Numbered from the stretch's first letter, positions 32,597 through 41,052 are shown. The stretch: DNA of 64,000 nucleotides from Gp6-AA40 sp963741135 (GCA_963741135.1 CAVUHC010000002.1:62001-126000); one strand, 5' to 3'. Notes: a model not told the origin generated them from the letters alone. Made by a program: numbers and translations.

Positions 32597-33613
32597 TTAT
32601 CGCGGACCCCCGCCTTCGCCGCCTCGCGGCTTCGGCGCGGCAAGCGGGTCCGCGCCGCTCGACTGGGCATCCGCGCCGCTCGCATCGGCTTCGTCCCAAA
32701 AACGCTCGGACAAGTATTTCTCGCCGCCGTCGGGAAAGATCACGACCATTACTGCATCCGGGGAGCGCCGCGCCACGCTCATTGCGGCGCCGAGGTTCGC
32801 GCCGCTCGAGATCCCGACGAAGAATCCGTCCCGCGCAAGGCGGCGTGTCAGCTCGAAGGCTTCTTCAGTGGAGACTCCGAGATCTTCGTCTGCCACCGAC
32901 GGATCGTAGATGCCCGGCACGATCGCCGTTTCCATGTGCTTGAGGCCTTCAAGGCCATGCAGCGGCGAGTCCGGCTGCACCGAGATGAGGCGAATCGCGG
33001 CATTGAACTCCCGCAGGCGCCGTCCGGCGCCGACGAAGGTCCCGCTGGTTCCCAGCCCCGCGACAAAATGCGTCAGACGTCCGCTCGTCTGCTCGATGAT
33101 CTCGGGCGCCGTCGTGTCGTAGTGGGAGCGCCAGTTGCCAGGATTGTTGTACTGGTCCGCATAGAAATAGCGGCTCTGATCAGCCGCGTACATCTCCCGC
33201 GCGCGAAGGATGGCGCCGTCCGACCCCTGCATCGGATCGGTGAAGACGATGTCGGCGCCCAACGCAAGCAGTATCCGCTTTCGCTCCGGCGTAACGTTCT
33301 CAGGCACGCACAGCCGCACCCGATAGCCGCGCGCGGCGCCAATCATGGCGTAGGCGATGCCTGTGTTGCCGGATGTTGCGTCCAGAATGATCTTGTCGCG
33401 CGTCAGCGCGCCCGACCGCTCGCCGTCGGCAATCATCCGCGCGGCCGGACGGTCCTTCACCGATCCGCCCGGATTTCTCCACTCAGCCTTCGCATAGAGC
33501 TCCACATTGTGAAGCCCCGCCTCGAACGTCGAAAGCCGGATCAGTGGCGTATTGCCGATCAAATCGACGATGGACGTAGCGGTACGGGGAGGCCCTGGGA
33601 TGGCGACAGGCAT
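32597..33613 (-). CDS. cysM: Cysteine synthase CysM-like (beta-replacement PLP enzyme)
   Basis: The 338-residue PLP enzyme has the active-site lysine K53 (NPGGSVKDRPAARMI), the substrate loop TSGNTGIAYA, the phosphate cup GLGTSGTFVGAGRRL and VGISSGANLGAA. CysM takes sulfide or thiocarboxylated CysO with O-phosphoserine or O-acetylserine. The mec and cysO-moeZ genes downstream favour the CysO route. The last 20 residues (ADPLAAPKPRGGEGGGPR) are encoded by a palindromic repeat, so the native C-terminus has been replaced or extended. A flexible C-terminus matters for closing the active site in M. tuberculosis CysM. Confidence 0.9.
   Translation of the reverse strand: MPVAIPGPPRTATSIVDLIGNTPLIRLSTFEAGLHNVELYAKAEWRNPGGSVKDRPAARMIADGERSGALTRDKIILDATSGNTGIAYAMIGAARGYRVRLCVPENVTPERKRILLALGADIVFTDPMQGSDGAILRAREMYAADQSRYFYADQYNNPGNWRSHYDTTAPEIIEQTSGRLTHFVAGLGTSGTFVGAGRRLREFNAAIRLISVQPDSPLHGLEGLKHMETAIVPGIYDPSVADEDLGVSTEEAFELTRRLARDGFFVGISSGANLGAAMSVARRSPDAVMVVIFPDGGEKYLSERFWDEADASGADAQSSGADPLAAPKPRGGEGGGPR
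32601..32657. repeat. Long-form GCGGACCC palindromic element at the end of cysM
   Basis: GCGGACCC and GGGTCCGCGCCGC flank GCCGCCTCGCGGCTTCGGCG. On the coding strand it aligns with the btuC element (CCGAAGCCG, GCGGCGAAGGCGG) in the same reading frame (PKP, GEGGG). Confidence 0.8.
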
Positions 33614-33635
33614 ATCCGACTAGGAGAGTCGGATT

Positions 33636-33732
33636 ATAAATCCCAAAGCCCAAACCCCAAATCCCAAATCAAAACGTGGGCGTTTCGTTGGAACTTGGGA
33701 TTTGGGCTTTGGGATTTGGGCTTTGGGATTTG
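33636..33732. repeat. CCCAAATC iterated-word palindrome
   Basis: AAATCCCAAAGCCCAAACCC and further words face TTGGGATTTGGGCTTTGGGA words across a loop of about 30 bases. It occupies the gap between the M16 protease stop and the cysM start. A small CCGAC/GTCGG hairpin adjoins it at 33616-33632. Confidence 0.92.
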
Positions 33733-36540
33733 CTAACTGATTGGCTTGCCCTCGGCGTCGCGGATCTCGACAGCGCCAAGATTCAGCTTTCGGAGCTCCG
33801 GCTCGATCTTCGCGCGATCGCCGACTGCGATGACGACGAGATGGTCCGACACCAGATACTTCTTCGCGACCGCGAGCGTTTGGTCGTTGGTAACGGCGTT
33901 CACCTGCTGCGCGTAGAGCGTGTAGTAGTCGAGACCGAGGTCGTAGATGAACACGTTCGAGAAGTTGTTCACCGCGTTCGCGCTGCTGTCGAATGCTCCG
34001 GCCAGCGAGTTCGTCAACGAATCCTTGGCCTTCTTCAGTTCGTCGTCGTTCATCGGCGTTTCGACCATTCCGCGAAGCTCCTTCAGGATCTCGCTGACGG
34101 CGGGCGCCGTAACATCTGTCCGAATTCCGGACGCGACCTGGAACGGGCCGGGCGTGCGACGGAAGACGAACTGTGAATTCGCTCCGTACGTGTACCCGTG
34201 CGCCTCGCGCAGGTTCATGTTGATGCGGCTCGAGAAGAGACCGCCAAGCGCGAGGTTCATGACCTGGACGGGGCGAAAGTCGGGCGATGAGCGTGCAAGG
34301 CCGATGACCGCCACGCGTACCTGTGTCTGGGGACTGCCAGGCTTGTCGACGATCACGACGCGCGCCTGGGTCGTCACCGGGCTTCCGAGCGCCGGAGTGA
34401 CTGGCGTCCCGCGGGGCCATACGCCGAACGCTTTCTCCGCCAGGCCACGCAGCTCCGCCATCGAGACGCCGCCGGCAACGACCAGCGCCGCGTTGTTCGG
34501 GACGAAGTTCTGTTTCCAGAACGCCAGCATGTCATCGCGCGTGATGCTCTTGACGGCGGCTTCGGTGCCCACCTCGCTGTAGCCATACGGGTGCCGCGTG
34601 CCGTAGAGCGCGGCGGCGGTCACCTGCGCGGCGACCTGTGCCGGGTTATCGCGCTGCTGGACCAGCTGTGCGAGCCGGCTCGCACGCTGACGATCGACCT
34701 CCGCCGCCGGAAACGATGGGTGCAGCGCGACGTCCGCGAGGATGTCGAGTGTCGCCGCGAAGTTTTTCGACAACGAGCGCGCCGAGAGCGTGGTCGCATC
34801 CATGGAGCTGTTGGTATTCAGCGACGCCCCAAGCTGCGAGAGATCATCGGCAATCTGCAGTGCATTGCGCGTCGTCGTTCCCTCATCGAGCATGGCCGCC
34901 ACGAAATTGGCGAGGCCCGGTTTGTCGAGGGGATTCGCGTCGCTGCCGGTCTTGAGCACGAGGTTGGCCGCGACGATGGGCATGCCCGGTCGCTCGCTGA
35001 GGAGCAGCGTCAGCCCGTTCGGCAACGTGACCGACTGCGGCGTCGGGAGCCTCAGCGTCGTTGCCGTTCCCGCCTTCGGCATCTCGTTTCGCCATGGCTC
35101 GTCGGCGTTGATCGCTTCTGCGCCCGCCCCTTGCGCCGACTGCGGCGCCGGGGGTGTCGCGACGGGTGGGACCGACGCGGGCGTGCCGGGGATCGCGTGC
35201 AGCACGACGCGCGCGCTCCCCGCGAGCTGGTTCCGCGCAAAAGTCTGGATGTTCGCGGCCGTCACACCCCGGTACCGTTCAATGTCCTTCTGCAGGTAGT
35301 CGGGTGTCCCGAGAAAATGGTTGTAGGAATTCAGCCGGTTCGCCACGCCGCCGGGTCGCTCGAGGCTGCCGACGATGTTGGTTTCGATCGTGTTGCGCGC
35401 CTGCTCGACTTCGCGCGCGGGCGGCGGCGTCGCGCGTAACCCCGCCAGTTCCTCGTCGATCGCCTTCTCGAGCTCGTCCACCGTGTGGCCGGGTCTTGCC
35501 GTCGCCTCGATCTGGAAAATCGACCCGAGAATCAGCGAGTACTGCTGCGCGGTGACGGCCTGAGCGATCTGTTTTTCGTAGACCAGCTTCTTGTAGAGGC
35601 GGCTCGAACGGCCCCCGCCAAGAATCTCGGCGGTCATGTCCGCATCGGCGTCGCCCGACTTGAAGATGGGCGACGTCACCCACGCCATATACACGCGCGG
35701 CAGCTCGACGCGCGCCGGAACGACGAGGCGCCGCTCAGCGGTGATCTTCGGAGTGTCGGCGTTAATCGGTGGCACCGCCGGCCCGCGCTTCAACGTGCCG
35801 AAGTACTTCTGAACCAGCGTCTTCGTGCGCGCCCGATCGATGTCACCGATGATGACGAGGCTCGCGTTGTTGGGTGCGTAGTACTGCCTGAAGAAATTCT
35901 TCACGTCGTCGAGCTTCGCCGCCTGGATGTCCTCATGCGACCCGATGACATTGCCGTAGTACGGATGGGTCCTGGGAAAGAGCGCCTGCACGAGCGCCTC
36001 TTCGGCGAGGCCGTACGGCTGGTTCTCGACGCTTTGACGGCGCTCGTTGCGGACAACATCCTGCTGATTGGAGAGCGCAGGCTGATCTACCTTGTCCAGC
36101 AGATAACCCATGCGATCGGACTCGAGCCACAGGGCGAGGTCCAGCTCGTTTGCAGGGACCGTTTCGAAGTAGTTCGTGCGGTCGTAGTCGGTCGTGCCGT
36201 TGAGATCGCTGGCGCCGGCCGCCTCGAGCAGGCGGATATGCGAATCGCACGGCACGTGCTTCGAGCACTGGAACATCATGTGCTCGAAGAGATGCGCGAA
36301 GCCGGTGCGACCCGCGGCCTCGTTCGATGGACCGACGTGGTACCACACGTTGACCGCGGCCAGCGGCAGACGATGATCCTCGCTGAGAATCACGTCGAGG
36401 CCGTTCGGCAGCGTGTACTTCTCGATCTGAATCTTCGGAATGTCCGCCGCCTGCGAAGGGCGGTTCTGCGCGGTCAGCGATACCGCGAGAGCGGAAAGAG
36501 CTACAGCAAAGACGAGGCTAGAAAGCGTTCGTATGTTCAT
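33733..36540 (-). CDS. M16 family zinc metalloprotease, two-domain, exported
   Basis: The 935-residue protein has a signal peptide (residues 5-24). The first M16 domain has the inverted zinc motif H83-L-F-E-H87 (GFAHLFEHMMFQ) and a downstream glutamate region (NERRQSVENQPYG). The second M16 domain starts near residue 495 (TLPNGLTLLLSERPGMPIVAANLVL) and lacks HxxEH (GLANFVAAMLDEG), as in inactive halves of pitrilysin-type clamshell enzymes. It probably degrades peptides in the periplasm. It stands alone, and no regulation is visible. Confidence 0.92.
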   Translation of the reverse strand: MNIRTLSSLVFAVALSALAVSLTAQNRPSQAADIPKIQIEKYTLPNGLDVILSEDHRLPLAAVNVWYHVGPSNEAAGRTGFAHLFEHMMFQCSKHVPCDSHIRLLEAAGASDLNGTTDYDRTNYFETVPANELDLALWLESDRMGYLLDKVDQPALSNQQDVVRNERRQSVENQPYGLAEEALVQALFPRTHPYYGNVIGSHEDIQAAKLDDVKNFFRQYYAPNNASLVIIGDIDRARTKTLVQKYFGTLKRGPAVPPINADTPKITAERRLVVPARVELPRVYMAWVTSPIFKSGDADADMTAEILGGGRSSRLYKKLVYEKQIAQAVTAQQYSLILGSIFQIEATARPGHTVDELEKAIDEELAGLRATPPPAREVEQARNTIETNIVGSLERPGGVANRLNSYNHFLGTPDYLQKDIERYRGVTAANIQTFARNQLAGSARVVLHAIPGTPASVPPVATPPAPQSAQGAGAEAINADEPWRNEMPKAGTATTLRLPTPQSVTLPNGLTLLLSERPGMPIVAANLVLKTGSDANPLDKPGLANFVAAMLDEGTTTRNALQIADDLSQLGASLNTNSSMDATTLSARSLSKNFAATLDILADVALHPSFPAAEVDRQRASRLAQLVQQRDNPAQVAAQVTAAALYGTRHPYGYSEVGTEAAVKSITRDDMLAFWKQNFVPNNAALVVAGGVSMAELRGLAEKAFGVWPRGTPVTPALGSPVTTQARVVIVDKPGSPQTQVRVAVIGLARSSPDFRPVQVMNLALGGLFSSRINMNLREAHGYTYGANSQFVFRRTPGPFQVASGIRTDVTAPAVSEILKELRGMVETPMNDDELKKAKDSLTNSLAGAFDSSANAVNNFSNVFIYDLGLDYYTLYAQQVNAVTNDQTLAVAKKYLVSDHLVVIAVGDRAKIEPELRKLNLGAVEIRDAEGKPIS

Positions 36541-36546
36541 GGTGCG

Positions 36547-37173
36547 TCAGTCCTTCGTCGGGGCGTTGTTCAGGCTCGCCCATAAATACCAGCACGCCAC
36601 GGATCGGTAGGGTCGCCACGCCTCCCCGATCCGCGTCAAGCGATCCGGTGTCGGCGCTTTGCGGAGTTTATACACTCGTTGAACCGCTTTCACGATCCCC
36701 AGGTCGCCGACGGGAAGGACGTCCGGGCGCTGCAGGCGGAAAATCAGGAACATTTCCGCCGTCCACCGGCCGACGCCCTTCACTTGCGTCAATGTTTCGA
36801 TCACTTTCTCGTCGTCCATCCGGTCGAGCGCCCCGATCGGCAGGGCGCCCTCCTCGATTAGGCGGCACAGATCCCGAAGGTAGCTGGTCTTCTGCGTGCT
36901 GAGGCCGACGCCTCGCAGGCGCTCATCCGGCGTCGCCATCACCTGCGCCGCCGACGGGAAGGCGTCGAACAGGGCTTCGAAGCGCGAAAAGATGGTCGCC
37001 GCGGCCTTGGTAGAGAGCTGCTGCCCCACGATCGCGCGAATCAGCGCCTTGAACGGATCGGTGTATTGACGATCGGCGAGCTTGCAGGGTCCGTGCTCAC
37101 GCATCAGATCGCGCAGGATCGGATCGCGGCGCGCGAGCAGCCGCCGAGCCTTGGCGTAATCAACAGCCATCAT
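36547..37173 (-). CDS. HhH-GPD DNA glycosylase (AlkA-like 3-methyladenine glycosylase)
   Basis: The 208-residue protein has FKALIRAIVGQQLSTKAAATIFSRF, then the helix-hairpin-helix LTQVKGVGRWTAEMFLIF and the catalytic Asp in LPVGDLGI. This is the AlkA/DNA-3-methyladenine glycosylase II core without the N-terminal domain of E. coli AlkA. It removes alkylated bases. Its start overlaps the stop of the SIMPL gene (ATGA), so the pair is coupled. Confidence 0.9.
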   Translation of the reverse strand: MMAVDYAKARRLLARRDPILRDLMREHGPCKLADRQYTDPFKALIRAIVGQQLSTKAAATIFSRFEALFDAFPSAAQVMATPDERLRGVGLSTQKTSYLRDLCRLIEEGALPIGALDRMDDEKVIETLTQVKGVGRWTAEMFLIFRLQRPDVLPVGDLGIVKAVQRVYKLRKAPTPDRLTRIGEAWRPYRSVACWYLWASLNNAPTKD

Positions 37174-37868
37174 TTGAGGAGCGATGTCACCGTGACGTGC
37201 GCCCGGACCTCGATCTGACCGGAGGCAATCGGCGGCGCTCCCGATTTTTGTTCCGCGAGCGCCGCGCGAAAGGGCATCGGCGGCGGTGAGCTTACACCTT
37301 GTTCCTCGATCCTGAGGATTCGATCGAAGCTGCGCCCCGCTCCCGCGGCTGCGGCGACGGCGCGTTCTCGCGCATCCGACACCGCCAGCCTCAGCGCTTC
37401 GCGTTCGAGCTTGCCGCGATCCTTCAAATCGAACCGCACGCCGCCAACCGATGTCGCCCCGGCAGTCACCACCATCTCGAGCAACTCGCCTATACGATCG
37501 ACGGCGTCAACCCGGATGTCGATTGTGTTGCGCGCCACGTAACCGCGCAACATGCGGCGGTTGTCCGTGTAGTCCCAGTCGGGTTGCAGGTCGTACTCGG
37601 TCGTCCGAATCGCGTCGACGGGAATGCCGGCCGCGCGGAGGCGATCCTGTACCGGCTTCATCGCCTCGGCGTTCTTCTTTTGAGCGTCGCGGGGGGTGGC
37701 GGCGCGCGACTCCGCGGTCACCGATATCCAGGCACGATCGGGGACGGCCTGGACGACACCATCGCCCGCGGTCACAACCACCGGCTCGTCACGTGGAGGC
37801 GGCGGTGGCTGCTGCGCGCCCGCCGCCACCGGCAGCACGAGAAGCACGGCAGCGGCGAACGATTTCAT
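37170..37868 (-). CDS. SIMPL-domain (DUF541) periplasmic protein
   Basis: ATG 37868 (MKSFAAAVLLVLPVAAGAQ) gives a signal peptide; the longer frame from 37931 is not used. The 232-residue protein has the DUF541 pattern: PDRAWISVTAESRAATPRDAQKKNAEAM, GYVARNTIDIRV and LREALRLAVSDARERAVAAA-like segments. Family members such as E. coli YggE are linked to oxidative stress; the biochemical role is unknown. Confidence 0.85.
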   Translation of the reverse strand: MKSFAAAVLLVLPVAAGAQQPPPPPRDEPVVVTAGDGVVQAVPDRAWISVTAESRAATPRDAQKKNAEAMKPVQDRLRAAGIPVDAIRTTEYDLQPDWDYTDNRRMLRGYVARNTIDIRVDAVDRIGELLEMVVTAGATSVGGVRFDLKDRGKLEREALRLAVSDARERAVAAAAGAGRSFDRILRIEEQGVSSPPPMPFRAALAEQKSGAPPIASGQIEVRAHVTVTSLLK

Positions 37869-37980
37869 GGAGAAAGTCACAGCATTCCTTCCGTTTCTTG
37901 AGCAGGCGGCGCTACCTCGCGGACCTCGCAAGGCGCGCTGCTAGAAAGACGCCGGACCGGTCCTGCGGGCCGGGATCGAC

Positions 37981-38436
37981 GTGACTACAATTATCCGCGA
38001 GGCACAGGTGGAAGTATCCGAGGTCATGAAGCAACTCAAGCATGCAATCGAGCGCGCCCGCGCGCGCGCGCAACAGCGACGACAGCACGTCGCGGAGGCG
38101 GAACGCACCTACGCCGCGTTCCTGGAGGAGGTCGCAACCCCGACGACGCGAATGATGGCCAACGCGCTGAAGGCCGAAGGCCTTCCCTTTACTGTGTCGA
38201 CGCCGAGCGGCGGTCTTCGCCTGGCGTCGGATCGCGGGCGGGATGATTACGTCGAGTTCGCGCTCGAGACCAACGGCGATCGTTCCGTGGTCGTCGGGCG
38301 GATTCGATACACACGAGGGTCGCGGACGTTGGAAGACGAGCGCCCAATCAAGGCTGGCGCGTCTCCACAAGATCTGTCCGATACGGACGTGCTCGCGTTT
38401 CTGGTGAGCGCGTTGGAGCCGTGGCTTGAACGCTAA
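37981..38436 (+). CDS. Conserved-looking hypothetical protein
   Basis: GTG 37981 starts a 151-residue soluble protein. It has an Arg/Gln-rich helical N-terminal half (residues 10-50, probable coiled coil) and a beta-rich half (GGLRLASDRGRDDYVEFALE, SVVVGRIRYTR). No family is recognised. It is divergent from the SIMPL gene. The opposite strand is also open, so coding is supported mainly by the sensible amphipathic pattern. Two hairpin elements follow its stop. Confidence 0.5.
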   Translation: MTTIIREAQVEVSEVMKQLKHAIERARARAQQRRQHVAEAERTYAAFLEEVATPTTRMMANALKAEGLPFTVSTPSGGLRLASDRGRDDYVEFALETNGDRSVVVGRIRYTRGSRTLEDERPIKAGASPQDLSDTDVLAFLVSALEPWLER

Positions 38437-38437
38437 T

Positions 38438-38491
38438 GTCCGCCTAAAGGCGGACATTACGATTATCGGTAGTGTCCGGCTTCAGCCGGAC
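38438..38491. repeat. Two GTCCG hairpin elements between convergent genes
   Basis: GTCCGCCTAAAGGCGGAC (38438) and GTCCGGCTTCAGCCGGAC (38474) are perfect inverted repeats. The second contains the TGA stop codon of the methyltransferase gene on the minus strand. Confidence 0.92.
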
Positions 38492-39195
38492 TTGCGCGCA
38501 ACATGAATCGCCATCAATCCACCCAGCAGCGGAACCACGCGAACATCCGTGAAGCCGCGCCGCTCGAGCAAGCCCGCCACGCCCTCGGCGCCGGGGTATT
38601 TGCGAATCGACTCCGGGATGTACCGGTACGTATCGGGATCGCCGTGAAGCAGCAAACCCAGCGTCGACCCGACGACGGTCAGGTACGACAGATAGGCAGC
38701 GCGGACAAAGAGGTTCGACGGGCGATTGAAGTCGAGCGATAGCAGTCGTCCTCCGGGTGCGAGCACGCGGTGGATCTCGCTGATTGCCTGTTCGATGTCC
38801 GGCACATTCCGCAAACCGTAGCCGATCGTCACGACGGTGAAGCGCGACCCGCCAAACGGCAGGGCAAGCATGTCGCCGGCGATGAGCGGCGCATGAGGAC
38901 GCGACGGTTTCGCGGCAGCGAGTTTCAGCATCTGGAAGGTCAGATCGAGGCCGGCGGCACTCCGTGCCATCCGGGCAGCCGCGAAAAGAATGTCTCCCGT
39001 TCCGCACGCGAGATCGAGCACGTCATCGTCTGACGTGATCTGCGCGAGCGAGATGAGTCGCTCCTTCCAGCGGCGATCGCGGCCGTATGAGAGCGCAACG
39101 GTGATGAAATCGTAGCGGTGGGCAATCGTGGCGAACAGCCGGCGTACGTAGCGGCGTTTGCCTTCGGGGGTTGCGATCGTGGAGCGGAGGCTCAT
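38482..39195 (-). CDS. menG: Demethylmenaquinone methyltransferase (UbiE/MenG family)
   Basis: The 237-residue protein starts at ATG 39195 (MSLRSTIATPEGKRRYVRRLFATIAHRYDF). The SAM site is VLDLACGTGDILFAAA, and UbiE motifs include GYGLRNVPDIEQAISEIHRVLAPGG and YRYIPESIRKYP. It methylates demethylmenaquinone, the last step of the pathway started by the mqn genes in this window. GTG codons within the upstream tandem hairpins could extend it by about 21 residues (TRLQPDV repeats); that is considered spurious. The stop lies in a hairpin element. Confidence 0.92.
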   Translation of the reverse strand: MSLRSTIATPEGKRRYVRRLFATIAHRYDFITVALSYGRDRRWKERLISLAQITSDDDVLDLACGTGDILFAAARMARSAAGLDLTFQMLKLAAAKPSRPHAPLIAGDMLALPFGGSRFTVVTIGYGLRNVPDIEQAISEIHRVLAPGGRLLSLDFNRPSNLFVRAAYLSYLTVVGSTLGLLLHGDPDTYRYIPESIRKYPGAEGVAGLLERRGFTDVRVVPLLGGLMAIHVARKSG

Positions 39196-39197
39196 CG

Positions 39198-39287
39198 TCC
39201 GGCTGAAGCCGGTCACGTCCGGCTGAAGCCGAGTCACGTCCGGCTGAAGCCGAGTCACGTCCGGCTGAAGCCGGACACTACCATGAC
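39198..39287. repeat. 21-bp GTCCGGCTGAAGCCG tandem hairpins, four copies
   Basis: CACGTCCGGCTGAAGCCGAG-type units repeat four times, the last ending CCGGACACTAC. Each unit can fold as a GTCCGGC/GCCGGAC-like hairpin. It lies between the methyltransferase start and the uspA stop and covers the position where a ribosome site would be expected. Confidence 0.92.
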
Positions 39288-39289
39288 TG

Positions 39290-39712
39290 TTACTGGGCGC
39301 GAAGCAGGAGGACTGGAACCTTCACGAGATGCCTGACGCGGTTGACCGTCGTGCCGCGTACCAGGTCGTTCAGGAAACGATGGCCGTGGGTGGACATTGC
39401 GAGCAGATCGACCCCGCGCGCTTCGGTGAGGCGAATCAGCTCGCTCGCGGGATCGCCCAGTGCCAATTCGGTCGAGACCTTGAGACCGTGCGACGCGAGA
39501 TCCGCTGCCAGCTTCTCGAGATATTCGCGGTCCACCTTCATCTCTTCCGACTCACGCAGCTCCAGTCCATCGAAGTTGCGGGCCGCCCAGCCATCGGCGA
39601 CGTGGACGAGGTGCAGCTCCGCGCCCGTGAGCGCCGCGAGCTTGCGCACGTGCTCGATGATCGCCCGATCGGCTGGTGAGTTTTCGACGGCTACGAGAAT
39701 GCGGCGATACAT
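39290..39712 (-). CDS. Universal stress protein UspA family
   Basis: ATG 39712 gives a 140-residue single Usp domain (MYRRILVAVENSPADRAIIEHV). Its C-terminal part, LLAMSTHGHRFLNDLVRGTTVNRVRHLVKVPVLLLR, has the ATP-binding G-x2-G-x9-G(S/T)-type loop in altered form. The start lies two bases after the mntH stop, so it is co-transcribed with the metal transporter. Confidence 0.88.
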   Translation of the reverse strand: MYRRILVAVENSPADRAIIEHVRKLAALTGAELHLVHVADGWAARNFDGLELRESEEMKVDREYLEKLAADLASHGLKVSTELALGDPASELIRLTEARGVDLLAMSTHGHRFLNDLVRGTTVNRVRHLVKVPVLLLRAQ

Positions 39713-39714
39713 GT

Positions 39715-41052
39715 TCAGGCCACCGTCTGGTAAAGCAACCAGGCGTTCAACGCCGCAATGATAACGGCGACGGTCCAGGCGAGCACTTTCATCCACAGGG
39801 GCGCGACGAAGGGACCCATCTTGTTCCGGTCACAGGTGAACAGCACCAGCGGGAACACGGCAAACGACAGCTGAAGGCTGAGAATGACCTGGCTCAGGAT
39901 CAGCAGAGCCCCCGTGCCTTGTTCCCCGTACAACGCGACCACGATCACCGCTGGAATGATCGCCACCATGCGGGTCATGAGCCGCCGCAGCCACGGCCTG
40001 ACGCGGAGATTGATGAACCCTTCCATCACGATCTGGCCGGCCAGCGTGCCGGTCAGCGTGGCGTTCTGACCCGAGCAGAGGAGCGCCACCGCGAACAGCA
40101 CACTCGCTGCGCCTGTTCCGAGCAACGGCGACAGAAGCTGGTACGCATCGCCGATTTCCGCCACGTTGTCGTAGCCCGTGCCGTGAAACGTCGCCGCCGC
40201 CATGATGAGAATCGCCGCGTTGATGAACAGGGCGAACATCAACGCCGCGCTCGAGTCGATTGTCGCGAACCGGATCGCTTCCGCCTTGCTCGCATACGTG
40301 TCGACGTACTTGCGCGTCTGCACGATGGACGAGTGCAGGTACAAGTTGTGGGGCATCACCGTGGCGCCGAGGATCCCGATTGCGATGTAGAGCATGTTCG
40401 GGTCGCGCAGGATCCCCGTCGTTGGAATGAACCCGAAGGCAACCTCCGGCATGGCGGGCTTTGCCAGCCACAGCTCGATCGCAAAGCACCCCGCGATCAT
40501 CGCGATCAGCGCGACAACGAGGGCTTCGACGTAACGGAATCCGCGATTCTGCAGAAACAGCACGATGAGCACGTCAAACGCGGTCAGGCACACGCCCCAG
40601 ATCAGCGGCAGGCCGAACAGGAGATTGAGGGCAATTGCCGCACCGAGCACTTCGGCGAGGTCGCAGGCGGCAATGGCAATCTCGCAGAGGATCCAGAGCC
40701 CCACCGTCACTGGCCACGAATAGTGATCGCGACACGCCTGCGCCAGGTCGCGCCCGCTCGCAATCCCGAGCCGCACCGCAAGCGACTGCAGCAGGATCGC
40801 CATCAGGTTGGAGATGAGGATGACGCTCAGCAGCGTGTAGCCGTAGCGTGCGCCGCCAGCCAGGTCGGTGGCCCAGTTGCCCGGATCCATGTAGCCGACC
40901 GCGACAAGGTAACCCGGCCCCGCAAAAGCGAAGAACTTGCGCCAGAAACCTACGTCGGCCGGGACCGCGATCGAACCGTGGACTTCGCGGAGGCTCTTCT
41001 CGCCGCGCGGCAGCCGCCAACCCGTGCTTGGAACCTGATCGAACTCGCTCAT
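39715..41052 (-). CDS. mntH: Nramp-family divalent metal:proton symporter MntH
   Basis: The 445-residue protein begins at ATG 41052 (MSEFDQVPST). It has 11-12 helices and the metal-site motifs DPGNWATDL in helix 1 and GATVMPHNLYLHSS in helix 6. These residues coordinate Mn2+ or Fe2+ in Nramp proteins. The start codon lies just after a TTTGAC/GTCAAA operator, and mntR is divergent, indicating Mn- or Fe-dependent repression. uspA follows directly. Confidence 0.94.
   Translation of the reverse strand: MSEFDQVPSTGWRLPRGEKSLREVHGSIAVPADVGFWRKFFAFAGPGYLVAVGYMDPGNWATDLAGGARYGYTLLSVILISNLMAILLQSLAVRLGIASGRDLAQACRDHYSWPVTVGLWILCEIAIAACDLAEVLGAAIALNLLFGLPLIWGVCLTAFDVLIVLFLQNRGFRYVEALVVALIAMIAGCFAIELWLAKPAMPEVAFGFIPTTGILRDPNMLYIAIGILGATVMPHNLYLHSSIVQTRKYVDTYASKAEAIRFATIDSSAALMFALFINAAILIMAAATFHGTGYDNVAEIGDAYQLLSPLLGTGAASVLFAVALLCSGQNATLTGTLAGQIVMEGFINLRVRPWLRRLMTRMVAIIPAVIVVALYGEQGTGALLILSQVILSLQLSFAVFPLVLFTCDRNKMGPFVAPLWMKVLAWTVAVIIAALNAWLLYQTVA

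Noticed and set aside
38482..39258. Methyltransferase starting at GTG 39258 with TRLQPDV repeats
   Set aside because: The extra residues come from the tandem hairpins, and the family normally starts close to ATG 39195.
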